The notes below the pieces were generated by a model that did not search any database, was not told the origin of the DNA, and saw nothing but the letters and a program-made list of their open reading frames with translations. This document shows positions 9,434 through 17,438 of a stretch of DNA of 63,516 nucleotides, in pieces. Positions within the stretch are counted from its first letter, which is position 1; each line of letters opens with the position of its first letter. The DNA is from JBFKQC01 sp041627895. Lineage in GTDB: Bacteria; Pseudomonadota; Alphaproteobacteria; Rhodobacterales; Rhodobacteraceae. The position numbers and the translations under genes are program-made. Where the stretch lies: the NCBI GenBank assembly GCA_041627895.1, contig JBFKQC010000012.1:1-63516 (forward strand), given 5' to 3'.

Positions 9434-12400
9434 TTAGCGCTCGGTCAGCTTCAGCTCGATCCGCCGGTTCTGCGCCCGCGCTTCGGGCGTGGTACCGGCG
9501 GCCACCGGGTGGTACTCGCCGAAACCGGCCGCCACCAGCCGGTCCGGCGGAAAGCCCAGCGCCTCGGTCATGTAGCGCACGACCGACAGCGCGCGGCCCT
9601 GGCTGAGTTCCCAGTTGTCGGAATACTTGCCCGAGCTCAGGATCGGCTGATCGTCGGTATGCCCGTCGATCCGCACCACCCAGTCGATTTCGGGCGGAAT
9701 CTCGTCGGCCACATCCTGCAATATCCCCGCGACCCGGGCGATCTGCGACCGGCCCTCGGCGGACAGTTCCACCGCGCCGACCTCGAACAGCACCTCGGAC
9801 GAAAAGGCAAAGCGGTCGCCGACGATCCGCACGCCCTCGCGATCGGCCAGCACCTCGCGCAGCTTGCCGAAGAATTCCGACCGGTAGGCGGCAAGCTGCC
9901 TGGCCTCTTCCTCGAGCCGCCGCGCTTCTTCCGCCAGCAGCCTGGACTGCTCTTCCAGCAGCTTGCGCCGCTCTGCCTCAAGCGCCGCGCGCTTGCGTTC
10001 CTCGGCGGCGACGCGCGCCAGCGCCACGTTCAGCTGGCTGCCCAGAGCCTCGATCTGCACCCGCGCGGCATCGTCGGCCTCGGCGGCCGCGTCCAGAAGC
10101 CCCTGCAGGCTGGACAACTGGCTGCGCAGCGCGGCCACCTGCTGGTTCAGCACCGCGATCTCGCGCAGGCTTTCGGCGGATCTCGCCTCTTCCTCGCCCA
10201 GCCGGTCATTGGCGGCGGCGAGCAGCAGCGCCTGCCGCTCGGCCTCGGCCAGCGCATCCACGGCGCCCTGCTCGGCCTCGAGCTTGGCGGCCAGCGCGGC
10301 GGCGAGCCGCTGGCGCAATTCCTCTTCGCTGGCCGCTGCATCGCGCAGCGAATCCGCCTCGGCGATGGCGTTTCGCAGGGCCGCCTGGGTGTCGGTCAGC
10401 GCGGTCTCGACATCGGCCTTGGCCAGCAACGCGGCGGCAAGTCTCTGGGTCAGGTCATCCTCGGCCGCCTGCGCCGCCGCCAGCAGCGTCAGCGTGTCTT
10501 CGGCCTTCTTGCGCTGTTCCTCCAGCGCCAGCGACATCGCGGTCAGTTCGGCATCCGCCGAGGCCAGCCTTTCGCGCAGCGCCTCGGCCGCGGCGGCGTC
10601 GGCCAAACGCTGCGCCTCTTCCTCGGTCAGGCTCTGTTCGGCCGCGGCGAGCCGTCGGCGCAATTCCTCTGCCGCCGCGCGTTCCGCCAGCAGCGCGGCC
10701 TCGGCCTCGCTCATCTCGGTTTCCAGGCCGGCCAGCCGCTCGCGCAGCGCCTCGGCCGCCGCGGCCTCGGCGAGCCGCAGCGCCTCTTCGTCGCTCAAGT
10801 CCTGCTCGACCGCCACAAGCCGCCGGCGCAACTCTTCCAGCGCGGCACGTTCGGCCAGCGCCGCGGCCTGTTCCTCGTTCAACTGCGTTTCCAGCGCCGC
10901 CAGCCGCTGGCGCAGGTCCTCGGCGGCAGCCAGCTGTGCCAGACGCTCGGCATCCGTCTCGGTCAGCGCGGTCTCGACATCCGCCAGGCGGCGGCGCAGT
11001 GCCTCGGCGGCAGCGCGTTCGGCAAGCTTGTCGGCCTCTTCCGCACTCAGCGCCGCCTGCGCGGCCTCGAGTTCCTTCTGCAAGGCCGCGAGCGCCGCCG
11101 CCTCGGCGATCCGCGCGGCCTCCTGGTCTCTCAGCGACGCCTCTGCCGCCGCAAGTTCGGCGCGCAGCGTCTCCAGTGCCGCAGCCTCGGCCAGCCGTGC
11201 CGCCTCGGCGTCGGACAGCGCCGTCTCGGTTTCCGCAAGCCGCGCCTCGAGCGCCGCGATCAGCGCCTCGCGTTCCAGCCGCGCCGCCTGTTCGTCGCCA
11301 AGTTCGGCAGCGGTATCGGCCGCCTGCGCCTCGAGCGCCTCGATCCGGGCCTGTTCCGAGCTTAGCGCCGCCTCGAGCCGTTGCAACGCGGTGCGCAGGG
11401 TCTCGGTCGTGATGCGCTCGCCTTCGCGCGCCGCGCGCTCGGATTCCAGCACCGTCTCGGCGGTCCGAAGCTGCGCCCTCAGCGCCGCCTCCAGGGCCTC
11501 CTGCGCGCTCAGCGTCCCTTCCTGCTGCGCCACCAGCAGCCGCAGCGCCTCGGCCGCGGCGGAGGTCTCGGCAAGTTCGGCCCGGGTCGCTTCGAAATCC
11601 GCCAGCGACGCCTCGAGCCGTGCCAGCCGTTCCAGCAGCGTGTCGCGTTCGGCGGCGGCCTCGGCCTGCTGCCGTGCGGCGGTGTCCAGCGCGGCATCCC
11701 GCGCCGCCAGCACGTCGCGCAACTCGGCTAGGCGCGCCATCACGTCTTCGCGGGCGCTGGTCTCTTCCGACAGCGAGGCCTGCAAGGCGAGAACCTGCGC
11801 CCGCAATTCCTGCCCCTCGGTCAGCGCGACCTGCCGCGCCGCGGTCTCGTCGTCCAGCGACGCCTGCATCCGTGCCAGCCGTTCGTTCAGCGCGACGTTC
11901 TCGCTCGCCGAACCTTCGAGCCGCGCCAGCGCATCCGCCAGCGAGGCGTCGCGGTCGGCGACCCTGCCGCGCAGGTCGGCGATCAGGGCATCCAGCGCCT
12001 CGCGCCGCGCCGCCGCCAGCCGCGCAGCCTCGGTCGCCTCGTCGATCTCGGTTCGCGCCTGCGCAAGCGCCAGTCGCAGCGCCTCCTGTTCCGTGATCAG
12101 TTCGGCATTTTCGCCGCGCAGCGCCTCGAGGTCGGCGCTCAGCGCCACGCCCTCGGCCCGCGCCGCGTCGCGCTGGGCCAGAAGCGAGGCGACCTGTTGC
12201 TCGAAACTGGCGATCCGCGCACCCTGCGCCGCCAGCGCCTCGGCCTGTTCCGCGGTCTCGGCCTGCAGCGACGCGATCAGCGCCGCCTGCGCGGTCTCGG
12301 TCGCGCGCGCATCGTCCAGCGTCGCGGTCAGCGCGCCGACGCGCTCTTCCAGCGTGAAGGATCGGCGCTGTTCCAGCCCCAGCGCCTCGGCCAGCGCGTT

Positions 12401-12586
12401 GATTTCGGCCGAAAGCTGATCCAGCTCGCTTTCCTGCCCCGAAATCGTCTCGCGCAGCACGAACTGGACGACCATGAAGATCGTCAGCACGAACATCAGC
12501 ACCAGCAGCAGCCCGGTCATCGCGTCGACGAAGCCGGGCCAGATGTTGCCCGATACGCGGTTGACGGCTCGGCGGGACAGGGCCAT
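9434..12586 (-). CDS. MotB/OmpA-family stator protein with a very long coiled-coil stalk
   Basis: A 1050-residue inner-membrane protein. Residues 1-45 hold one membrane helix with the MotB-type sequence WPGFVDAMTGLLLVLMFVL; Asp21 sits where MotB has its proton-carrying aspartate. Residues about 46-900 are almost entirely Ala/Glu/Leu/Arg-rich coiled coil; residues 437-660 are eight uninterrupted 28-residue repeats. The last about 150 residues are an OmpA-type peptidoglycan-binding domain (FEVGAVELSAEGRSQI, IDGHTDDQP, LSQGRALSVVRYM, NRRIELKL). It starts 3 bases after the ExbB-like gene stop, so the two form a proton-driven complex. Related Rhodobacteraceae pairs exist, but from memory their coils are much shorter. 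Role unknown; envelope force generation is an inference. Confidence 0.88.
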   Translation of the reverse strand: MALSRRAVNRVSGNIWPGFVDAMTGLLLVLMFVLTIFMVVQFVLRETISGQESELDQLSAEINALAEALGLEQRRSFTLEERVGALTATLDDARATETAQAALIASLQAETAEQAEALAAQGARIASFEQQVASLLAQRDAARAEGVALSADLEALRGENAELITEQEALRLALAQARTEIDEATEAARLAAARREALDALIADLRGRVADRDASLADALARLEGSASENVALNERLARMQASLDDETAARQVALTEGQELRAQVLALQASLSEETSAREDVMARLAELRDVLAARDAALDTAARQQAEAAAERDTLLERLARLEASLADFEATRAELAETSAAAEALRLLVAQQEGTLSAQEALEAALRAQLRTAETVLESERAAREGERITTETLRTALQRLEAALSSEQARIEALEAQAADTAAELGDEQAARLEREALIAALEARLAETETALSDAEAARLAEAAALETLRAELAAAEASLRDQEAARIAEAAALAALQKELEAAQAALSAEEADKLAERAAAEALRRRLADVETALTETDAERLAQLAAAEDLRQRLAALETQLNEEQAAALAERAALEELRRRLVAVEQDLSDEEALRLAEAAAAEALRERLAGLETEMSEAEAALLAERAAAEELRRRLAAAEQSLTEEEAQRLADAAAAEALRERLASADAELTAMSLALEEQRKKAEDTLTLLAAAQAAEDDLTQRLAAALLAKADVETALTDTQAALRNAIAEADSLRDAAASEEELRQRLAAALAAKLEAEQGAVDALAEAERQALLLAAANDRLGEEEARSAESLREIAVLNQQVAALRSQLSSLQGLLDAAAEADDAARVQIEALGSQLNVALARVAAEERKRAALEAERRKLLEEQSRLLAEEARRLEEEARQLAAYRSEFFGKLREVLADREGVRIVGDRFAFSSEVLFEVGAVELSAEGRSQIARVAGILQDVADEIPPEIDWVVRIDGHTDDQPILSSGKYSDNWELSQGRALSVVRYMTEALGFPPDRLVAAGFGEYHPVAAGTTPEARAQNRRIELKLTER
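10544..11278 (-). repeat. Tandem 84-bp repeats coding for 28-residue coiled-coil units
   Basis: On the minus strand, units start at 11278, 11194, 11110, 11026, 10942, 10858, 10774 and 10690, each exactly 84 bases (28 codons, four heptads), with a partial ninth unit (21 codons) from 10606 to 10544. The consensus protein unit begins LAERAAAEALRRRLA and ends with an acidic stretch such as LTEEEAQR. Units have diverged but spacing is kept exactly. A further 28-residue unit lies at 11345-11428, separated by a 22-residue spacer. Confidence 0.9.
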
Positions 12587-12589
12587 GGC

Positions 12590-13792
12590 CTAGCCCCTGC
12601 GGCCTTGCATCGGTGTCGGCTCTCCGGGCAGGCGGGTCAGCTGCCGCACCGCCTTTGTCAGCGCCGCGATGTCGCCGCGCAGGTCGGCCGTGGTCTCTTG
12701 CCGGCCGGCTGCCATCTCCTCGAGAATCCGCAGAAGCTGCACGTCGATCGACCTGAGCCGCATCCTGCTTTCGGCATCGACATGCCCGCCGCCCTCGGCA
12801 AGCTGCTTTTCCAGCAGCGAGACCAGCTGCGCCTGCCCATTGGCGACATGCTGCAAGGCGGCGGCGCCGGCATCCTCGCGATCCATCCGTAGGGTCATCC
12901 GCTCGATCGAGTCCGCCAACGCGCCCAGCCGCTCGTCGACCATGGCGCGGCTGACATCGGACTGGGTGAACAGCGTCTGCATCGCCTCCATCTGCTCGGC
13001 CATGTGGTCGAGCACGGTGATCACCGTGTCCTGCCCGCCGGCCGCCTCGCCGTCACCCGACGAGAACCCGAGCCGAGTGATCGTCGACAGCCATTCCTCC
13101 AGCTCGCGGTAGAACCGGTTCTGCCCATGGCTCGCGAACAGTTCCAGAAGCCCGACCACCAGCGACCCGGCAAGCCCGAGAAGCGACGAGGAAAACGCCA
13201 CGCCCATGCCGCCAAGCTGCGCCTCGAGCCCGGTCATCAGCCGGTTGAACACGGCGAGCCCCTCTTCGCCCTCCTGCGGGGCGAGCGAGCGGATCGTGTC
13301 GACAACCGCCGGCACCGTCGTGGCGAGGCCGAAGAACGTGCCGAGAAGGCCGAGGAAGATCAGAAGGTTGACGATATAGCGCGTGATGTCCCGCAACTCG
13401 TCGATCCGCGTCGCGACGCTGTCGAGGATCGACCGGGCCGAGGTCGAGCCGATCTGCATCCGCGCCCCGCGCGAGCGCAACAGCGCCGCCAGCGGCGCCA
13501 GCAGGCGCGGTGGCGTGACATGCTCCGTGCCCGCCCGGTCGGCGACGTAGCTCTTGATCCAGTTCGCCGAGGCGGAGATCTGGAACACCTGCCAGAAGCA
13601 GGCCAGCACCCCGAACACGAAGACCAGCGCGATGAAACCGTTGAGATAGGGGTTCGCCAGAAACACCGGCGCGACCCGCGGAAACGCCACATAGGCGCCG
13701 AAGCCCACCAGCGCCAGAACGATCGTCATCAGCATGAACTGACGAACGGGCTGTGAGAAGAACGGCTCGGCCTCGCGATCCGGCTGGTCCAT
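12590..13792 (-). CDS. MotA/TolQ/ExbB-type proton channel family protein
   Basis: A 400-residue inner-membrane protein with about four membrane helices (near residues 18-38, 48-70, 138-160 and 196-216). The third and fourth helices carry the family signature: NLLIFLGLLGTFFGLATTVP and GGMGVAFSSSLLGLAGSLVV. The C-terminal about 180 residues are cytoplasmic and partly coiled. It is co-transcribed with the MotB/OmpA-type gene (3-base gap), giving a stator-like pair as in MotAB, ExbBD, TolQR or ZorAB. No flagellar, Tol or TonB genes are next to it. The function is not known; a peptidoglycan-anchored, proton-driven motor is inferred from the family. Confidence 0.88.
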   Translation of the reverse strand: MDQPDREAEPFFSQPVRQFMLMTIVLALVGFGAYVAFPRVAPVFLANPYLNGFIALVFVFGVLACFWQVFQISASANWIKSYVADRAGTEHVTPPRLLAPLAALLRSRGARMQIGSTSARSILDSVATRIDELRDITRYIVNLLIFLGLLGTFFGLATTVPAVVDTIRSLAPQEGEEGLAVFNRLMTGLEAQLGGMGVAFSSSLLGLAGSLVVGLLELFASHGQNRFYRELEEWLSTITRLGFSSGDGEAAGGQDTVITVLDHMAEQMEAMQTLFTQSDVSRAMVDERLGALADSIERMTLRMDREDAGAAALQHVANGQAQLVSLLEKQLAEGGGHVDAESRMRLRSIDVQLLRILEEMAAGRQETTADLRGDIAALTKAVRQLTRLPGEPTPMQGRRG

Positions 13793-13873
13793 ACGGGACG
13801 TGTCCTGACCTTATCGGGTGTGGATAACATACGGGGCCCGCAGGCCCCTGCCAACTCCCGTCATTTCCCTGGT

Positions 13874-14413
13874 TTACTTCGCCAGCGTGCGTACCTTTTC
13901 TGCCAGCCAGGTCAAGTCCGAGTCCTCGATTCCCAGCTCGGACAGATGGTCGGTGGTGTTGTAAAGATACTCGGTGTTCGGCCCGCGTCCGCCCGCTGCG
14001 CAGGCGATGATGCGGGCCTGTTCCTCCAGCGGCAGGCCGCCGCAATACTGTACGTGCGCGGTGTCGACCACGTAAGTCACCGCGTCGATCCGTCTTCCGT
14101 CGTGCAACTCGACATGCAGCACCTTTTCCAGATAGGCCGAAGAGATCAGTTCGCGCTCGCGCAGCACCGCCAGCGTCTCGTCCCTGGCCGCGTCGGTCAC
14201 GCGGAACGCGATGCCCTGGCAATGCGCCTCGTCGTGGGCATCGAGCGCCAGCACCAGGCCGGGGTCTTCCGGTGTGCCGCGGTGGTGGATCGAGCGCATG
14301 CAGAAGGTCCGGGCATAGCCCGGCAGCGTCGCCAGCACCCGCTCGGCAAACGGAAAGCCGGGGTTCCAGATCAGCGAGCCGTAGCCGAACACCCAAAGCG
14401 GCGCGTCATTCAT
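13874..14413 (-). CDS. ChaC-like gamma-glutamylcyclotransferase
   Basis: A 179-residue protein of the ChaC family, which degrades glutathione to 5-oxoproline and Cys-Gly. The N-terminal signature VFGYGSLIWNPGF and the conserved catalytic-glutamate region (LRERELISSAYL) are present, as is the C-terminal NTEYLYNTTDHL block. I choose ATG at 14413 because AAGGA lies 8 bases upstream; an ATG at 14431 (six residues longer) has no such site. It is divergent from the DUF2125 gene, 62 bases away, and probably shares a promoter region with it. Confidence 0.9.
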   Translation of the reverse strand: MNDAPLWVFGYGSLIWNPGFPFAERVLATLPGYARTFCMRSIHHRGTPEDPGLVLALDAHDEAHCQGIAFRVTDAARDETLAVLRERELISSAYLEKVLHVELHDGRRIDAVTYVVDTAHVQYCGGLPLEEQARIIACAAGGRGPNTEYLYNTTDHLSELGIEDSDLTWLAEKVRTLAK

Positions 14414-14475
14414 CGGACTGGTCCTTGCCATTGGCGCCCTATAAACACGTGCCGGGCAAGGTTAAAGGGGCTCCG

Positions 14476-15477
14476 ATGCGCCTGCTACTCCTGATCGTCG
14501 CCGGACTGGCGCTCGCCTGGTCGGGCTATTGGATGGCCGGCGCGCGCGGGGTCGAGCGCGGGCTGACCGGCTGGCTCGACGACCGGGCGGCCGCGGGCTG
14601 GGTCGCGAATTACGCCGGCGTCGAGACCCGCGGCTATCCGAACCGCTTCGACACCACGGTGACGGCGCTGGAACTGGCCGATCCGGCGACCGGCGTCGCC
14701 TGGTCGGCGCCGTTCTTCCAGATCCTGCGGCTGAGCTACGAGCCGTACCACTTGATCGCCGTCTGGCCCGAGACCCAGACAATCGCCTCGCCGCACCAGC
14801 GCGTCACCGTCGGAACCGGAAGGGCGCGGGCGAGCCTGGTTTTCGTGCCGGGGACCGATCATGCGCTCGACCGCCTGACCGCGGTGTTCGAGGATGTGGC
14901 GCTCGCCTCCAACGCCGGCTGGACGGCGACGCTGGACGAGGCGCGCCTCGCCACGCGGCAGACGGCGGCTGTCCGGAACAGCGTCGACGTCGGATTCGAG
15001 GCGATCGCGCTGGAACCCGGCGGCACGACGCTTGCCCGCCTCGCCGACGCGGGGCTGCTGCCCGGGACCTTCGAGCGGCTGAAGATCGACGCGCGGCTCG
15101 ACTTCGACGCGCCCTGGGACGCCCGCGCGGTCGAGGCGCGGCGCCCCGCGATCACGGCGATCGAACTGGAGCTGTTGCAGGCGAAATGGGGCAAGCTCGA
15201 CCTCTGGATGGCCGGCGAGGTGACGCTTGACGCCGAGGGCCGCGCCACCGGAAGCATCACCGTGAAGGCCCGGAACTGGCGCGAGATGCTGGCGCTCGGC
15301 GTGGCCGCGGGCTGGATACCCGAAAGCATCGCGCCGACGCTGGAAAGCGGGCTGGAAATACTGGCCTCGCTCTCGGGCTCGCCCAGGACGCTGGACGCGC
15401 CGCTCGACTTCGACCGGGGCAAGGTGTCTTTCGGCCCGATTCCGCTGGGCGAGGCACCTCGTATCCGGCTGCGATAG
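14476..15477 (+). CDS. DUF2125 domain-containing envelope protein
   Basis: A 333-residue protein starting MRLLLLIVAGLALAWSGYWM, an uncleaved or cleaved N-terminal membrane signal. The RGYPNRFDTTVTALELADPA block is characteristic of DUF2125, an alphaproteobacterial family of unknown function predicted to face the periplasm. The start ATG at 14476 follows AAAGGGG at good spacing. The frame is open a further 68 codons upstream, but that stretch is antisense to the ChaC gene. It ends 99 bases before the convergent extensin-like gene. No function can be assigned. Confidence 0.87.
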   Translation: MRLLLLIVAGLALAWSGYWMAGARGVERGLTGWLDDRAAAGWVANYAGVETRGYPNRFDTTVTALELADPATGVAWSAPFFQILRLSYEPYHLIAVWPETQTIASPHQRVTVGTGRARASLVFVPGTDHALDRLTAVFEDVALASNAGWTATLDEARLATRQTAAVRNSVDVGFEAIALEPGGTTLARLADAGLLPGTFERLKIDARLDFDAPWDARAVEARRPAITAIELELLQAKWGKLDLWMAGEVTLDAEGRATGSITVKARNWREMLALGVAAGWIPESIAPTLESGLEILASLSGSPRTLDAPLDFDRGKVSFGPIPLGEAPRIRLR

Positions 15478-15576
15478 ATCTCCGCCAGCGCGAGGAAACT
15501 CCAGCGAAGCCTACCGAAATTGCGCATTGCCGGCAGGACAGGGCGCCTTTCGCGATCCGAAGACGCGGCAAGCGCA

Positions 15577-16521
15577 TCAACGGCAGTAGGCCCCGCCCCT
15601 GTGCCGTGCGGTGTCGAGGTGGAAGTGGTCCTGGTGGAAGCGGTCCGCGTTCGGCCCAAGCACGGTGCCGAACCGGCCGCAGGCGCCGCGGTGCATCGCC
15701 TTCAGTATCTTGCCCTGCACGTTGTCGCGCCAGCCCTTCAGCACGGTGATCGAAACGCCGTTCTTCAGGTTGATCGCGGAGATGTCGATGGCTCTGCCGC
15801 GCCCATGCTCGGATATCTTCGCGCCCGGCTGGCTGTTCCGCGTCCGGCAGGAATAATGCGCCGCCACGCGCAGCGAGACCACCCCGCCGCCGAGCCGTCC
15901 GACCGATGGCTTCACTGCGTTATGCACCCAGCCTTTCAGCGCCTTCGCGGTGGTGCAGTCCATCGTCGCCGGCTGGGTCAGCGCCACGCCGTCGACCGAG
16001 GTCACGCGGACCGGCGCCTCGACGCCGCAGCCCTTCAACCGCCCGGCGATCGGCGACAGGGTCTGTCCCCGGATCGCGTTGTCGCCGCAGACCGCGCCGC
16101 GCGGCCCGGCGATCACCGGCGGCGCCGGTACCCGCACGCCGGCGGCGCGCACCACGCTGCGGCGGTGCAGGTTCGGCGGCCGGATGTCGGGCCGCGGCGA
16201 GATGCGCACCGCCGCCCCGCTCGAGGCCAGCACCACCCGCACCTTGGGCTTTGGCGGAGCATTGGCCACCGCGGGCCGGGCCACAGCGGCGGGTCGCTCC
16301 TGCGCCGGCGCCGTCCCCGGCCGCGGCCTCGGCCGCAGCGAGGCGCGCAGCCCCGGCACCGACGGCGCCACCACCGCCGACGCCATCGCGACCGAGACCG
16401 CCCTTGTCGTCGCGCCCGGCCGCGCCTCGGGGCGCTGCGAAACCGCCGGCGCATCCGCCGCGCCCGCCCGGACCGAGGCCAGCATCAGCGCGGCGACCAG
16501 CGTCAGCAGCCGAAATCTCAT
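15577..16521 (-). CDS. Extensin-like C-terminal domain protein, exported
   Basis: A 314-residue exported protein: signal peptide (residues 1-22), a Pro/Ala-rich low-complexity region, then an extensin-like C-terminal domain (about residues 140-314). The conserved features are the paired cysteines (VCGD, KGCGV, MDCTTA, YSCRTRN) and the active-site-like motifs ISEHGRGRAIDIS and FHQDHFHLDTA, which resemble zinc DD-/LD-peptidase folds. A cell wall role is inferred. Its ATG overlaps the TGA of tyrC (ATGA), so it is the third gene of a hisC-tyrC operon. Confidence 0.88.
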   Translation of the reverse strand: MRFRLLTLVAALMLASVRAGAADAPAVSQRPEARPGATTRAVSVAMASAVVAPSVPGLRASLRPRPRPGTAPAQERPAAVARPAVANAPPKPKVRVVLASSGAAVRISPRPDIRPPNLHRRSVVRAAGVRVPAPPVIAGPRGAVCGDNAIRGQTLSPIAGRLKGCGVEAPVRVTSVDGVALTQPATMDCTTAKALKGWVHNAVKPSVGRLGGGVVSLRVAAHYSCRTRNSQPGAKISEHGRGRAIDISAINLKNGVSITVLKGWRDNVQGKILKAMHRGACGRFGTVLGPNADRFHQDHFHLDTARHRGGAYCR

Positions 16522-17438
16522 TGCTTCTTCGTCCCTCGCCCGAAATCCGGGGCATCGGTGTCCTGCCCCGCCTCGATGATCCCGCGTCGGATTGCGCGGG
16601 TGCGGGTAAAATAGTCGAAAAGGTGCTGCCCGTCACCCAGCCGTATCGCGCGCTGCAGCGCGAAAAGCTCCTCGGTGAAGCGGCCGAGGATTTCCAGCGT
16701 CGCCTCCTTGTTGGTCAGGAACACGTCGCGCCACATGGTCGGGTCGCTGGCCGCGATCCGGGTGAAGTCGCGGAACCCCGCGGCGGAATAGTTGATCACC
16801 TCGGTATCCGTGACCCGGCGCAGGTGGTCGGCGACGCCGACCATCGTGTATGCGATCAGGTGCGGTGCGTGGCTGGTCACGGCCAGCACCAGGTCGTGGT
16901 GATCCGCGTCCATCGTGTCGACATTGGCACCCATCGCCGCCCAGAACAGCCCGAGCCGGGCCAGCGCGTCGGGGTCGGTGTCCTCGCCCGGGATCAGCAG
17001 GCACCAGCGGTTCTCGAACAGCGAGGCAAAGCCCGACCGCGGGCCGGAATGCTCGGTGCCGGCCAGCGGGTGGCCGGGGATGAAATGCACGCCCTCGGGA
17101 ATGTGCGGCCCCACCGCGTCGACCACGTGGCGCTTGACAGAACCCACGTCGGTGACGGTCGCGCCGGGTTTCAGCCGCGGTCCGACCTCTGCCATCACCC
17201 CGGCCATCGCGCCCACCGGCACCGCCAGCACCACAAGATCGGCGCCTTCGACTGCCTCGGTCGCGGTCGCGACCACCCGGTCGCACAGGCCGATCTCTTC
17301 CGCCACCGCCCGCGTCTCGGCCGAGCGCGCAGTGCCGACGATCTCTCGCGCCAGACCGCCGCGCCGCATCGCGTGTGCCATCGACGACGCGATCAGGCCC
17401 AGCCCGATCAACGCCACACGGTCGTAGATCGGGCTCAT
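16518..17438 (-). CDS. tyrC: Prephenate/arogenate dehydrogenase family protein
   Basis: A 306-residue NAD(P)-dependent dehydrogenase of tyrosine biosynthesis, converting prephenate or arogenate by oxidative decarboxylation. The Rossmann loop VALIGLGLIASSMA (residues 8-21) and the catalytic-histidine motif HPLAGTEHSG (about residue 120) are clear; the C-terminal helical dimer domain follows. The start ATG at 17438 overlaps the hisC stop (ATGA), and its own stop overlaps the extensin-like start in the same manner. Family members of this type lie next to a HisC-like aminotransferase, which can also act on prephenate or aromatic substrates. Whether the substrate is prephenate or arogenate cannot be read from the sequence. 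Confidence 0.92.
   Translation of the reverse strand: MSPIYDRVALIGLGLIASSMAHAMRRGGLAREIVGTARSAETRAVAEEIGLCDRVVATATEAVEGADLVVLAVPVGAMAGVMAEVGPRLKPGATVTDVGSVKRHVVDAVGPHIPEGVHFIPGHPLAGTEHSGPRSGFASLFENRWCLLIPGEDTDPDALARLGLFWAAMGANVDTMDADHHDLVLAVTSHAPHLIAYTMVGVADHLRRVTDTEVINYSAAGFRDFTRIAASDPTMWRDVFLTNKEATLEILGRFTEELFALQRAIRLGDGQHLFDYFTRTRAIRRGIIEAGQDTDAPDFGRGTKKQ

Noticed and set aside
10544..11278. CRISPR-like or satellite array
   Set aside because: The repeats are inside an open frame with 84-bp units and no spacers.
9963..12419. 818-codon open frame opposite the coiled-coil gene
   Set aside because: Ser/Ala/Arg low-complexity shadow of the Ala/Glu repeats.
9434..13792. Zorya-type (ZorAB) phage defence system
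   Set aside because: The pair resembles ZorA/ZorB in fold, but no ZorC/ZorD or ZorE-like effector gene is nearby; flanks are an M23 peptidase and ChaC. The long coil is in the MotB-like partner, unlike the long tail of ZorA.
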